Shown: one piece after another, positions 14,080 through 21,228 of the stretch
Layout: each line of letters starts with the position of its first letter
How positions within the stretch are numbered: position 1 is the stretch's first letter
NCBI GenBank assembly: GCA_013153955.1
Contig: JAADDM010000009.1
Span: 1-21,228, forward strand
Length of the DNA stretch: 21,228 bases
Direction of reading: 5' to 3'
Source of the DNA: Gammaproteobacteria bacterium
GTDB taxonomy: Bacteria > Pseudomonadota > Gammaproteobacteria > Thiomicrospirales > Thiomicrospiraceae
Translations under genes and position numbers: made by a program
The notes under the pieces: model-generated
What the model was told of the DNA's origin: nothing
What the model saw: the letters and a program-made list of their open reading frames with translations, nothing else
The model's database searches: none

Positions 14080-14733
14080 CTATTTCTCTTTATGTACCTG
14101 AATGAGTACCCCAAACAACGGGTGATCAATATAGTGAAGTTCCCCCGGCTTAATCTTGCGGGCTTCTTTTAGACTAAAGCGCCAGTGGCTAGGCAACTCA
14201 GCCAGTGGGGTTTGCTGGTTTTGAGCAAAGGCCTCTCTGACCTTAGTCGGAATACGCTTCTCCAGCTCTAAATCAATCTCAATGTGGGCAAAGCGCGTTT
14301 TATAAAGTCTAACGGTGCCTAAGAAAGTAGAGCCGCCTTTACGATCATTTTCAATGAGGACGGTCGGGGATTTTTTAGATTTATAAGCATTCTGTGACCA
14401 GGTCTGGTGAAACAATACTCGGTAGCTATTGCGCATTTTTTGTTCAACGGCATTCAGCTGATTGGTACGGCTTCTCATCCATAAAGGGGAGACGCCTTTT
14501 GAAGAGAGCGGGGTGCTCTTGTGAGTTGAGGGTAGCTCAACCTCTTCTGGCCAACGCTCTTCTGTCCAGCCTTTAAGGGCATAGTGTTCAAATACAATCA
14601 CTTCTACTTTGTATTTAGGAACAGGCGTGCTTTCAGCCTTAACCAGAACTGGTAGTAATAGGCTTGCCATTATTAAGCTGCTGATCAGCAGGGCGTGTGG
14701 GGCGCTAAGAAGGCGATTGGCGAGTGTCTTCAT
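14080..14733 (-). CDS. csiV: CsiV family periplasmic protein
   Basis: This 217-residue protein has an N-terminal signal sequence with a hydrophobic core at about 15-31 and a likely cleavage after VKA (residue 33). It then shows YKVEVIVFEHY, RVLFHQTWSQNA, and the C-terminal PGELHYIDHPLFGVLIQV that marks the CsiV family. CsiV was described in Vibrio cholerae as a cell-wall-associated protein affecting cell shape when certain D-amino acids are present; its exact activity is not established. It lies 16 bases downstream of mfd, the same order seen in Vibrio and Pseudomonas, so the pair is probably one transcript ending at 13997-14037. Two copies of the iterated palindrome (14397 and 14642) lie inside it, one of them encoding the H-Q-T-W-S motif. 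Confidence 0.82.
   Translation of the reverse strand: MKTLANRLLSAPHALLISSLIMASLLLPVLVKAESTPVPKYKVEVIVFEHYALKGWTEERWPEEVELPSTHKSTPLSSKGVSPLWMRSRTNQLNAVEQKMRNSYRVLFHQTWSQNAYKSKKSPTVLIENDRKGGSTFLGTVRLYKTRFAHIEIDLELEKRIPTKVREAFAQNQQTPLAELPSHWRFSLKEARKIKPGELHYIDHPLFGVLIQVHKEK
14397..14408. repeat. Iterated palindrome ACCAGNNCTGGT, copy 4
   Basis: ACCAGGTCTGGT lies within csiV, where the - strand frame reads His-Gln-Thr-Trp-Ser. The His-x-x-Trp pair is a family feature, so this copy may be held partly by protein constraint. Confidence 0.6.
14642..14653. repeat. Iterated palindrome ACCAGNNCTGGT, copy 5
   Basis: ACCAGAACTGGT lies in the signal-peptide coding part of csiV (Leu-Pro-Val-Leu-Val-Lys). 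Its two central bases differ from the other copies while the ten flanking bases are unchanged, indicating that the conserved unit is the two arms. Confidence 0.6.
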
Positions 14734-14749
14734 TATGGGTAATATCCTT

Positions 14750-17700
14750 TTAGTTCTGACTGCGAATGCTGCGAATAATCAGGTCAATAGCCGAAATTCG
14801 CTGCGTCATTTCAGGCATTGTATCTAAAAATTTAAGTTCTGTTTGGCCTTTTAATTGATATTGCTTAGGCTGTGCTTGAATTAACTTAATGAGATTCATT
14901 GGGTCAATATCTGGTTGGTCATTAAATTGAATACGAATCATGTCGTCCGAAGCGTCCAGTTTGGTAATGCCGATGGGTTCTATTAATAGTTTAACCTGCG
15001 TGACCACTAATAAGTTTTTAACTTGGTCTGGCAGCAGGCCAAAGCGATCAATCATCTCTACTTCCAGCTCTCGTAGCGCACCCTTTGAAGCGGCGCTAGC
15101 GATGCGTTTATAGAAAATTAGACGCGTATGAACATCAGGCAGATAGCTCTCTGGAATAAGTGCAGGAACGCCCATGTCTACTTCTGAACCCGTATGCAGT
15201 GTGGTATTAAGAGAAGGCTGCTTGCCTGATTTTAACGACTGAACTGCACGCTCAAGTAAATCGCTGTATAGGCCAAACCCAATCTCTTGTATTTGACCCG
15301 ATTGTCCATCTCCTAATAGCTCTCCTGCACCTCGAATCTCTAAATCGTGGCTCGCGAGCATAAAGCCTGCGCCCAGTGTATTGTGCTTCGTAATGGCGGT
15401 CAGTCGCTTACCAGCGTCCTTACTGATGGTCGATTTATGCCCTGTAAACAGGTAGGCGTAGGCACGGTGATGTGAGCGGCCGACACGACCTCTTAGCTGA
15501 TGAAGCTGTGCCAATCCAAACTTATCTGCACGGTCTATCAGGATGGTATTGGCGGTAGGGATATCAATTCCTGTCTCGATAATGGTGGTACAGACTAAAA
15601 TATTGAAGCGACGGTGATAAAAATCTTCCATGACAGACTCCAATTCACGCTCATTCATCTGACCATGCGCAAAGGTTACTTTGGCTTCAGGAATCAAGGC
15701 TTGAATGTCTTCGGCCATCTTCTCTATTTTACTGACTTGATTATAGAGGACGTACACCTGGCCGCCACGGCGAATCTCACGTAGAGAGGCCTCACGAACC
15801 ACGTCCTCATTCCACTCTTGTACAAAGGTTTGAACCGCCAGACGTTTAGCAGGCGGCGAGGCGATAATAGAGAGGTCTCTTAAATCGTTCATTGCCATAT
15901 TTAGGGTTCTGGGGATTGGTGTTGCTGTCATGTTGAGAATATCGACTTCGGTGCGTAGCTTTTTAAGCTGCTCTTTCTGGCGAACCCCAAAACGGTGCTC
16001 TTCATCCACCACAATTAAGCCAAGGGTTTTATAGACCACGTCTTTTTGAATCAATTTGTGTGTGCCGATGATGATATCGACCTTACCTGCTTTAAGGTCT
16101 TGCAGGATAAGCTTCTGCTCTTTGGTGGTTTGAAAGCGTGAGAGTACCTCTATTCGCATCGGCCAGTCTGAGAAGCGGTTTCTAAAGTTTTCGTGATGCT
16201 GGTGAGCAAGCAGGGTGGTGGGGACTAAAATAGCGACCTGTTTGCCATCATAGGCTGAGATAAAAGCGGCGCGCATGGCAACTTCAGTCTTACCAAAGCC
16301 GACATCTCCGCAAATAAGGCGATCCATCGGTTTGTCTGAGTACATATCCGCTTTAACGGCTTCAATGGCTTGCTGTTGATCTGGCGTCTCCTCGAATGGA
16401 AAGCCTGCCACAAAACGCTGATAAGCGTCCTCTGGGGTATTAAAGGCATAGCCCGGTCTAGCAGCTCTTTGGGCGTATATATCCAAAAGCTCGGCGGCCA
16501 CATCGTGTACTTTTTCTGCGGCTTTACGTTTGGCTTTCTCCCAGCGATCACTGCCGAGTTTATGCAGGGGCGCCGTTTCAGGCGTGGCGCCCGTGTAGCG
16601 ACTGATAAGGTGAAGCGAGGTCACGGGAACATACAGCTTGGCTTCACCTGCATATTCAACCATTAGAAACTCTTTGCCTTCGCCATGAATAACAAGGGTT
16701 TGTAGGCCTTGGTATCGACCGACACCATGATCAATATGCACAATAGGGCTGCCAATGTCTAGCTCAATGAGGTTGCTAATGGCGGTGTCAAAATCATTGT
16801 GTTTGCGCTTTCTGCGACGCTTCTGAATAACGGTTTTACCAAACACCTGAGATTCTGAAATAATACAGAAGTCCTCGGTATAGATAGATGATTCAAGTGG
16901 GCCAACGACAATGGTCTCATTCTTTTTGGCTGTCAGCGCATCCAGCCAGTCTTCGACAATCAATGGGGGGTGTTTATGCTTGGCAAGCAGCGTAATTAGG
17001 GTTTCCCTACGCCCTGTACTCTCTGCACAGAAAATGACGCGGCCTTGATAGTGATCAAGGAACGCATTCAGTTTGGCAAGCGGGTAGTCATTTTGGGACT
17101 CAATGGTTAAATCAGGCAGTGTTTTGGTCGGAAAACGATGGGTACATTTAGCCGAAGCTTCCGCCTCAAGGGTGATACGATGGTAGCCCTTGAGTGCTTT
17201 TAGAAAGTCTGATTTTTGAAGAATAATGTCATTGGGTTGCAGTAATGGGAAGTCAGGGTTATGTTGCCCAACTTGATAGCGCTCATCATACTCTTGCTGA
17301 ATTTTATCAAGGTGCGCTTCTAAATTTCCAAACTCAAAAAAGTGTGTACTCTCTGGAAGATAGGCAAACAGGTCGGTCATTTGTTCATGGAAAAGTGGCA
17401 GATAATATTCTAGACCCCCAATCGCTTGGCCTTCCGAAACCGCTTGATAAAGCTGCGACTTATGCGCATTTTCGCCAAAGGCGAGTTTAAACCTTTGTCT
17501 AAAGGTATCAATACCTTGCTTGGTAAAGTTAAACTCTTTTGCAGGCAGAAGTTGGATTTTTTCAATCTGCTCGATTGAACGCTGATTCTCTGGGTCGAAG
17601 CTGCGGATGGTTTCAATTTCATCATCAAACAGGTCGATTCTAAAAGGTGTTTTACTACCCATTGGAAAGAGGTCAATGATAGACCCTCTGATGGCAAATT

Positions 17701-18208
17701 CGCCATGTTCCATCACTTGGCTGACTCGCTGATAACTGCTGGCTTCTAGCTTCTTTGTAAAGGGTTCTATCTCTAAGGTATCACCGCAACTCATCAAGAA
17801 GGTAAATTGCTGAATGTAGTCTAAGGGCACAATTTTTTGTATCAGAGTTGAGATAGGCAGAATTAAAATGCCCTGTTTAAGCTGTGGCAGTCGATACAGG
17901 GTTTTAAGACGCGTGGAGATGATATCCTGATGAGGGGAGAACTGGTCGTATGGCAAGGTCTCCCACTCGGGAAAGGCTAGGATATCGTTTCGTGTATGTG
18001 TTTGATCCTTTAGAAAAAACTGCAGGGTCTCTTGGAGCTGACTGGCTGCTTGACTGTCTTCGGTTAAGACAACGACCAGACCTGGTGCTTCTTTAAAGTG
18101 GTTGGCGATGGCCAAGGCACTTTCGGAGAAGTTAAGCGGGCTCCAATAGGATCGGTTACCTTTTAGGCTAATGGCATCGGTTGAGAGTGGGGTGGGCAGT
18201 TTTTTCAT
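14750..18208 (-). CDS. mfd: Transcription-repair coupling factor Mfd
   Basis: Mfd removes RNA polymerase stalled at DNA lesions and recruits UvrA. The 1152 residues compare with 1148 in E. coli. In order are the UvrB-like N-terminal module (FPEWETLPYDQFSPHQD near 80), the CarD-like RNA-polymerase-interacting domain (GSPIVHIDHGVGRYQGL to about 535), and a RecG-like translocase with Walker A GFGKT (K640), DEEH (735-738), TATPIPRTL, and the helicase motifs TIIETGIDIP and QLRGRVGRS. A TRCF C-terminal domain ends the protein. The start ATG has only a weak ribosome site. csiV follows after 16 bases. All key motifs are present and no frame disruption is seen. Confidence 0.98.
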   Translation of the reverse strand: MKKLPTPLSTDAISLKGNRSYWSPLNFSESALAIANHFKEAPGLVVVLTEDSQAASQLQETLQFFLKDQTHTRNDILAFPEWETLPYDQFSPHQDIISTRLKTLYRLPQLKQGILILPISTLIQKIVPLDYIQQFTFLMSCGDTLEIEPFTKKLEASSYQRVSQVMEHGEFAIRGSIIDLFPMGSKTPFRIDLFDDEIETIRSFDPENQRSIEQIEKIQLLPAKEFNFTKQGIDTFRQRFKLAFGENAHKSQLYQAVSEGQAIGGLEYYLPLFHEQMTDLFAYLPESTHFFEFGNLEAHLDKIQQEYDERYQVGQHNPDFPLLQPNDIILQKSDFLKALKGYHRITLEAEASAKCTHRFPTKTLPDLTIESQNDYPLAKLNAFLDHYQGRVIFCAESTGRRETLITLLAKHKHPPLIVEDWLDALTAKKNETIVVGPLESSIYTEDFCIISESQVFGKTVIQKRRRKRKHNDFDTAISNLIELDIGSPIVHIDHGVGRYQGLQTLVIHGEGKEFLMVEYAGEAKLYVPVTSLHLISRYTGATPETAPLHKLGSDRWEKAKRKAAEKVHDVAAELLDIYAQRAARPGYAFNTPEDAYQRFVAGFPFEETPDQQQAIEAVKADMYSDKPMDRLICGDVGFGKTEVAMRAAFISAYDGKQVAILVPTTLLAHQHHENFRNRFSDWPMRIEVLSRFQTTKEQKLILQDLKAGKVDIIIGTHKLIQKDVVYKTLGLIVVDEEHRFGVRQKEQLKKLRTEVDILNMTATPIPRTLNMAMNDLRDLSIIASPPAKRLAVQTFVQEWNEDVVREASLREIRRGGQVYVLYNQVSKIEKMAEDIQALIPEAKVTFAHGQMNERELESVMEDFYHRRFNILVCTTIIETGIDIPTANTILIDRADKFGLAQLHQLRGRVGRSHHRAYAYLFTGHKSTISKDAGKRLTAITKHNTLGAGFMLASHDLEIRGAGELLGDGQSGQIQEIGFGLYSDLLERAVQSLKSGKQPSLNTTLHTGSEVDMGVPALIPESYLPDVHTRLIFYKRIASAASKGALRELEVEMIDRFGLLPDQVKNLLVVTQVKLLIEPIGITKLDASDDMIRIQFNDQPDIDPMNLIKLIQAQPKQYQLKGQTELKFLDTMPEMTQRISAIDLIIRSIRSQN
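18075..18086. repeat. Iterated palindrome ACCAGNNCTGGT, copy 6
   Basis: ACCAGACCTGGT lies near the 5' end of mfd, where the - strand frame encodes Ala-Pro-Gly-Leu-Val-Val. The protein context differs from the other coding copies, so a shared peptide does not explain this one. Confidence 0.6.
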
Positions 18209-18352
18209 GTGCTTTTGTCATTCTTTATCATTTTGATAGCGCAATATTTTAAACTACTGACCTAGTAATAGGCACCTCAAATGGAATAATTAATTTTAAG
18301 TTAGGAACAGCGCAGTGCGCTTGCCGATAAATCAATAAGGGTTGAATAGAGT

Positions 18353-19579
18353 ATGAATGGAAATTGGGCGTACAACTGGGTGCAGATTATGTCCCACAAT
18401 AAAGTACCATTAATCGGTACGTGGGGCGTGTTGAGTATGGTCTGCATCTATGGCTTAAGCGCCCTAGATTTTACCGGTATGATGAGTTCAATGTTACTGC
18501 TCGGCATGGGGCTTGGGCTGATGAGCATTACCGTGAGTATTCTTCTAGACTCCGTTAAAACACTGTTTATTCAGCTATGGTTGAGTCTCTATGTACTGGC
18601 AATGACCTTTGGGGTCTTAGGTTGGCTAGGCGTTGCCTTAACGGAAAATACCGTATTAGGCTTGGTGGTATTGATGACGCTGATGACCAGCAATTTGGTG
18701 CATATCCTCAGTACCCTATTGCGTGGGATGGCGCGAGGCGGCTTTCAATACGATGCTGTCCCTGAGAGTATTCATCTTAACAATGGACCGATCTTGCTAT
18801 CCAATTTAACTACGGCACTCGGTTTTATCTTTGTAGGTTGGTATGACGCACAGCTCATGGACTTAGCCATTGTGGTCTCGGTAGGAGTGACCATTAGTTA
18901 TTTAACCACGTTGACTTGGCTGCCAATGTTGCTACTTAACTGGTTGCTAGAGTTTAGAGTGGGGAATGGTAAGGATCGCCATGGCTTTAGTTTTGTGGCT
19001 AAATGGCTGATTGCACACCCAGGGCTAAGGGCAATGCTGCTCTGGACAGCATTGATACTTTCAGCAGTGTTAACGTACTACAGCTGGATGAATATGGCAG
19101 ACTTGGTTGAAGAGTTGATGTGGTTGGCGGGTTCTTTTATCGTGCTGTTTATTCTCTTTTGGAAGAGTATCAAGCTGGCGCTCATCAATGTCATTGTTAA
19201 CTTACTGGCACTGCTACTGACTGTAAATGTATTCATACTGGTTCTAGGTTTGGACAGCATTAGCCTCTTACTGCTGATGATCCCATTAGGGTTAATTGTT
19301 GATGATGGCATTCACTTCTTCTCACGCTATCTTCGCGCTCAGCAGTCGCTCTTTTCAGAAACAGACTCCGCGGTACGCTTTGCAATGGCGAGTGTCGGGC
19401 GACCAATCTGGATTACCTCATGGGTATTATTAATTGGTTTAATGATGCTTTTATTGAGTGACAGTCAACTGGTTCAGCAGGCAAGTATCATCGCAATGGT
19501 TGCGTTGGTCATTGCCACAGCACTTATTCTGCTGATTGTACCAGCCGTGTTAATTGCCCTTAATCAGAAGAAAGCATAA
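18353..19579 (+). CDS. RND/MMPL-like membrane protein lacking porter domains
   Basis: This 408-residue protein is nearly all membrane. I count about 12 segments in two sets of six (18-38, 43-65, 72-96, 99-122, 147-163, 169-198; then 225-245, 254-270, 274-299, 303-327, 351-369, 374-403). The second set carries the MMPL/RND TM4 signature GLIVDDGIHFFSRY with D317, D318 and H321, followed by GRPIWITSWVLLIGLMM. The first set has a degenerate equivalent, S-N-L-V-H (113-117), then DAVPESIHLNNGPILLSNLTTALGF. Members of this superfamily normally carry large periplasmic domains between TM1-2 and TM7-8; here those loops are only a few residues. The two asymmetric halves suggest one proton-relay site. 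Substrate is unknown. It is a single gene, divergent from mfd, with a weak ribosome site. Confidence 0.7.
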   Translation: MNGNWAYNWVQIMSHNKVPLIGTWGVLSMVCIYGLSALDFTGMMSSMLLLGMGLGLMSITVSILLDSVKTLFIQLWLSLYVLAMTFGVLGWLGVALTENTVLGLVVLMTLMTSNLVHILSTLLRGMARGGFQYDAVPESIHLNNGPILLSNLTTALGFIFVGWYDAQLMDLAIVVSVGVTISYLTTLTWLPMLLLNWLLEFRVGNGKDRHGFSFVAKWLIAHPGLRAMLLWTALILSAVLTYYSWMNMADLVEELMWLAGSFIVLFILFWKSIKLALINVIVNLLALLLTVNVFILVLGLDSISLLLLMIPLGLIVDDGIHFFSRYLRAQQSLFSETDSAVRFAMASVGRPIWITSWVLLIGLMMLLLSDSQLVQQASIIAMVALVIATALILLIVPAVLIALNQKKA

Positions 19580-19769
19580 GTTTGAGCCAACGATTATTAT
19601 TAATATTTCTGATAAGCTATATGTAAATTTGATTATCTATTTGGGCGTAATTAGTTCATTATCTGCTCAATCTTTGAAACAGACCGTTCGAGTCTCGCCA
19701 AAGTAAAAATATAAGTACGTTCCCTTAAATCAGGGGGGCGTATAAGAAATAAAAAGAGAAGGAATAAGC
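19580..19769 (+). promoter_or_regulatory. Upstream region of the SQR gene with a possible promoter
   Basis: The best promoter candidate is TTCGAG (19687-19692), 17 bases, TATAAG (19710-19715): a good -10 but a poor -35. A short CCCT/AGGG dyad follows near 19722-19736. AGAAGGAATAA supplies the ribosome site before the ATG at 19770. The -35 weakness would fit an activated, sulfide- or thiosulfate-responsive promoter, but no operator is recognised. Confidence 0.35.
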
Positions 19770-21086
19770 ATGGCAACAGTTGTTGTAGTAGGCGCAAGTA
19801 CCGGTGGTTTACCAATGTCTTACGATATTCGTAAGCATTTGGATAAAGGACATACTGTAAAAGTAGTCAGTAACGTTGATGAGTTCAACTTTATTCCATC
19901 AAACCCATGGGTTGCAGTTGGTTGGCGTAAGCCAGAAGACATCTCTTTCAAGTTAGAGCCTTACCTAACGCGTAAAGGGATCGAATTCTATAACCAGACG
20001 TGTGTTGGCTTAAGCCCAACAGAGAATAAGATTACATTGGATGATGGTTCAGAGATGGACTATGACTATCTAATCTTGGCAACAGGTCCTTCTTTAGCCT
20101 TTGACGAGATTGAAGGGTTTGGCCCTAAGAGCCACGGTGGAAACACGGTTTCTGTCTGTTCTACGCCGCACTCTGTTGAAGCACATGAAGAGTGGGAAGC
20201 GTTCTGTAAAGATCCCGGTCCAATCATTGTTGGTGCGGTACAAGGTGCATCATGTTTCGGTCCTGCTTATGAGTTCGGAATGATTATGGAGACGGATTTA
20301 CGTAAGCGTAAACTGCGTAGCCAGGTTCCGATGACATTTGTAACGGCAGAGCCTTACATTGGTCACCTAGGATTAGGTGGTGTTGGAGATTCTAAAGGAT
20401 TGATGGAGTCTGAACTGCGTAACCGTCATATCAACTGGATTTGTAATGCTAAGGTCACCAAAATTGAAGCGGGTAAGATGTTCGTTGATGAACATAACAA
20501 CCGTGGTGATGTTATTGATCAGCATGAGCTACCGTTTAAGTACTCAATGATGCTTCCTGCCTTTAAAGGCTCTAAGTTCTTGCAAGATATGATTGACCCT
20601 GATCCGGCTAAAATGGGCGGTGCAATGGTTAACCCTCGTGGTTTTGTTAAGGTTGATGGCTATAGCCGTAACCCAACGTATCATAATATCTACGCACTGG
20701 GTGTAGGGATTGCGATTCCACCGGTTGATACAACTTGCCCTGTTATGTGTGGTACACCAAAGACAGGTCTTATGATCGAGTCAATGGTGACGGCAATCTG
20801 TCATAACATTGAGCGTAACCTTGAAGGTAAAGAACCTGATGCAGAGCCTACTTGGAACACAGTTTGCCTTGCAGATATGGGAGATACGGGCGCGGCATTT
20901 GTTGCACTGCCACAGATTCCACCCCGTAACCTAACGTGGGCTAAGAAAGGTAAGTGGGTTCACTTAGCTAAAATTGCGTTTGAAAAGTATTTCATTCGTA
21001 ACATGAAGGCGGGTAACTCTGAGCCTATCTACCAGAAGTACATTATGAAAATGCTAGGAATTACACGACTAAAGTCTGATAAATAG
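19770..21086 (+). CDS. sqr: Sulfide:quinone oxidoreductase (type I-like)
   Basis: SQR is a membrane-associated flavoprotein that oxidises sulfide to sulfur or polysulfide and passes electrons to quinone. The 438-residue protein closely resembles the Acidithiobacillus ferrooxidans enzyme: FAD motif VVGASTGGLP (6-15), FIPSNPWVAVGW, and GASCFGPAYEFGMI. The three redox cysteines align as C130 (VSVCSTPH), C162 (GASCFG) and C366 (NTVCLADMGD). The C-terminal GKWVHLAKIAFEKYFIRNMK is the amphipathic membrane-binding region. An unusual feature is C-P-V-M-C (323-327), placed where relatives I recall have Pro-Val-Pro-Thr. Start is fixed by AGAAGGAATAA. It is monocistronic with its own terminator. Type I-like is an assignment by resemblance. 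Confidence 0.93.
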   Translation: MATVVVVGASTGGLPMSYDIRKHLDKGHTVKVVSNVDEFNFIPSNPWVAVGWRKPEDISFKLEPYLTRKGIEFYNQTCVGLSPTENKITLDDGSEMDYDYLILATGPSLAFDEIEGFGPKSHGGNTVSVCSTPHSVEAHEEWEAFCKDPGPIIVGAVQGASCFGPAYEFGMIMETDLRKRKLRSQVPMTFVTAEPYIGHLGLGGVGDSKGLMESELRNRHINWICNAKVTKIEAGKMFVDEHNNRGDVIDQHELPFKYSMMLPAFKGSKFLQDMIDPDPAKMGGAMVNPRGFVKVDGYSRNPTYHNIYALGVGIAIPPVDTTCPVMCGTPKTGLMIESMVTAICHNIERNLEGKEPDAEPTWNTVCLADMGDTGAAFVALPQIPPRNLTWAKKGKWVHLAKIAFEKYFIRNMKAGNSEPIYQKYIMKMLGITRLKSDK

Positions 21087-21106
21087 ACCTAACCGTTTTC
21101 CTAGAT

Positions 21107-21148
21107 AAAAACGCCCTAATTATGAAAATTAATTAGGGCGTTTTTTTT
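21107..21148 (+). terminator. Rho-independent terminator after sqr
   Basis: CGCCCTAATTA (21112-21122) pairs perfectly with TAATTAGGGCG (21130-21140) around a 7-base loop, flanked by an A run and followed by eight T. It begins 21 bases after the sqr stop and is a textbook intrinsic terminator. The remaining 80 bases of the window hold nothing I can assign. Confidence 0.95.
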
Positions 21149-21228
21149 GCACTCCCGTCGAGACCCTCGTTTATAATAACGCTCGTTATGACACTCACAT
21201 CTACGCTCTATTCATTAGATTTACTCGG

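Noticed and set aside
16225..17706. Several open frames antisense or out of frame within mfd
   Set aside because: They are shadows of the continuous Mfd frame, with no ribosome sites or recognisable domains.
1378..18086. Reading the ACCAGNNCTGGT palindromes as FadR-type operators
   Set aside because: The FadR consensus places CTGGT and ACCAG in the opposite order with a longer centre, and the copies here lie inside coding regions of unrelated genes.
9679..18242. Shared 12-mer TTTTGATAGCGC at 9679-9690 and 18231-18242
   Set aside because: In 21 kb about a dozen chance pairs of identical 12-mers are expected on one strand, and there are only two copies with no shared context.
18309..18321. 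Palindrome AGCGCA-G-TGCGCT between mfd and the RND-like gene
   Set aside because: It is a short odd-centred dyad with no second copy and no matching promoter; a regulator site cannot be supported from one instance.
19681..19703. tRNA T-arm-like sequence (GTTCGAGTC followed by TCGCCA) upstream of sqr
   Set aside because: The flanking bases cannot form the T stem, and no acceptor, D or anticodon arms are present. A tRNA remnant or attachment-site half is possible but has no matching copy in the window.
1..21228. CRISPR arrays, insertion sequences, integrases, toxin-antitoxin or phage-defence genes
   Set aside because: No regularly spaced repeats, transposase or integrase motifs, or defence-type domains were found; all sizeable genes have housekeeping or energy-metabolism identities.

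Overview
The window reads as a chromosomal segment of a sulfur-oxidising, nitrate-assimilating gammaproteobacterium. Gene content (SoxYZ, a type I-like sulfide:quinone oxidoreductase, NirBD/NasA, the mfd-csiV pair, a DUF3087 protein) and protein character best fit the Thiomicrospira/Hydrogenovibrio/Thiomicrorhabdus group. That placement is inference from family resemblance; there is no rRNA or other marker here. No mobile elements, tRNAs, rRNAs or CRISPR arrays are visible, and every complete gene looks intact.

Layout. (1) 1-4635, + strand: nitrate/nitrite assimilation, with the 3' part of nirB, then nirD and nasA. (2) 4831-5753, - strand: soxZ and soxY, the sulfur-carrier pair of the Sox thiosulfate-oxidation pathway, convergent with nasA and separated from it by a very strong inverted-repeat terminator. 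(3) 6321-8737, + strand: cysG (siroheme synthase, supplying the NirB cofactor) overlapping by four bases a TrpD2/YbiB-type gene. (4) 8828-9352, - strand: a DUF3087 membrane protein. (5) 9460-13945, + strand: a sigma70-like promoter, a TPP riboswitch with a terminator in its leader, then thiC-thiO-thiS-thiG. (6) 14080-18208, - strand: mfd followed by csiV. (7) 18353-19579, + strand: an RND/MMPL-like integral membrane protein without the large periplasmic domains of the superfamily. (8) 19770-21086, + strand: sulfide:quinone oxidoreductase with its own terminator.

How the genes work together. NasA reduces nitrate to nitrite, NirBD reduces nitrite to ammonium using siroheme, and CysG makes siroheme, so regions 1 and 3 form one physiological unit interrupted by soxYZ. 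SoxYZ and SQR both feed electrons from reduced sulfur into respiration. The thi cluster makes the HMP and thiazole halves of thiamine under feedback by TPP. Mfd couples repair to transcription; CsiV is a periplasmic envelope protein.

Most unusual signal: the 12-bp palindrome ACCAG-NN-CTGGT occurs six times (1378, 4175, 4712, 14397, 14642, 18075) where about 0.02 is expected from its ten fixed bases. One copy is the apex of the 24-bp inverted-repeat terminator after nasA. This looks like a lineage-specific iterated palindrome, comparable in kind to cyanobacterial HIP1 or to the uptake sequences of Neisseria and Pasteurellaceae. It is the best candidate in the window for something undescribed, but only a genome-wide count can decide. 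Apart from this, the window is mainly recognisable core and energy metabolism.
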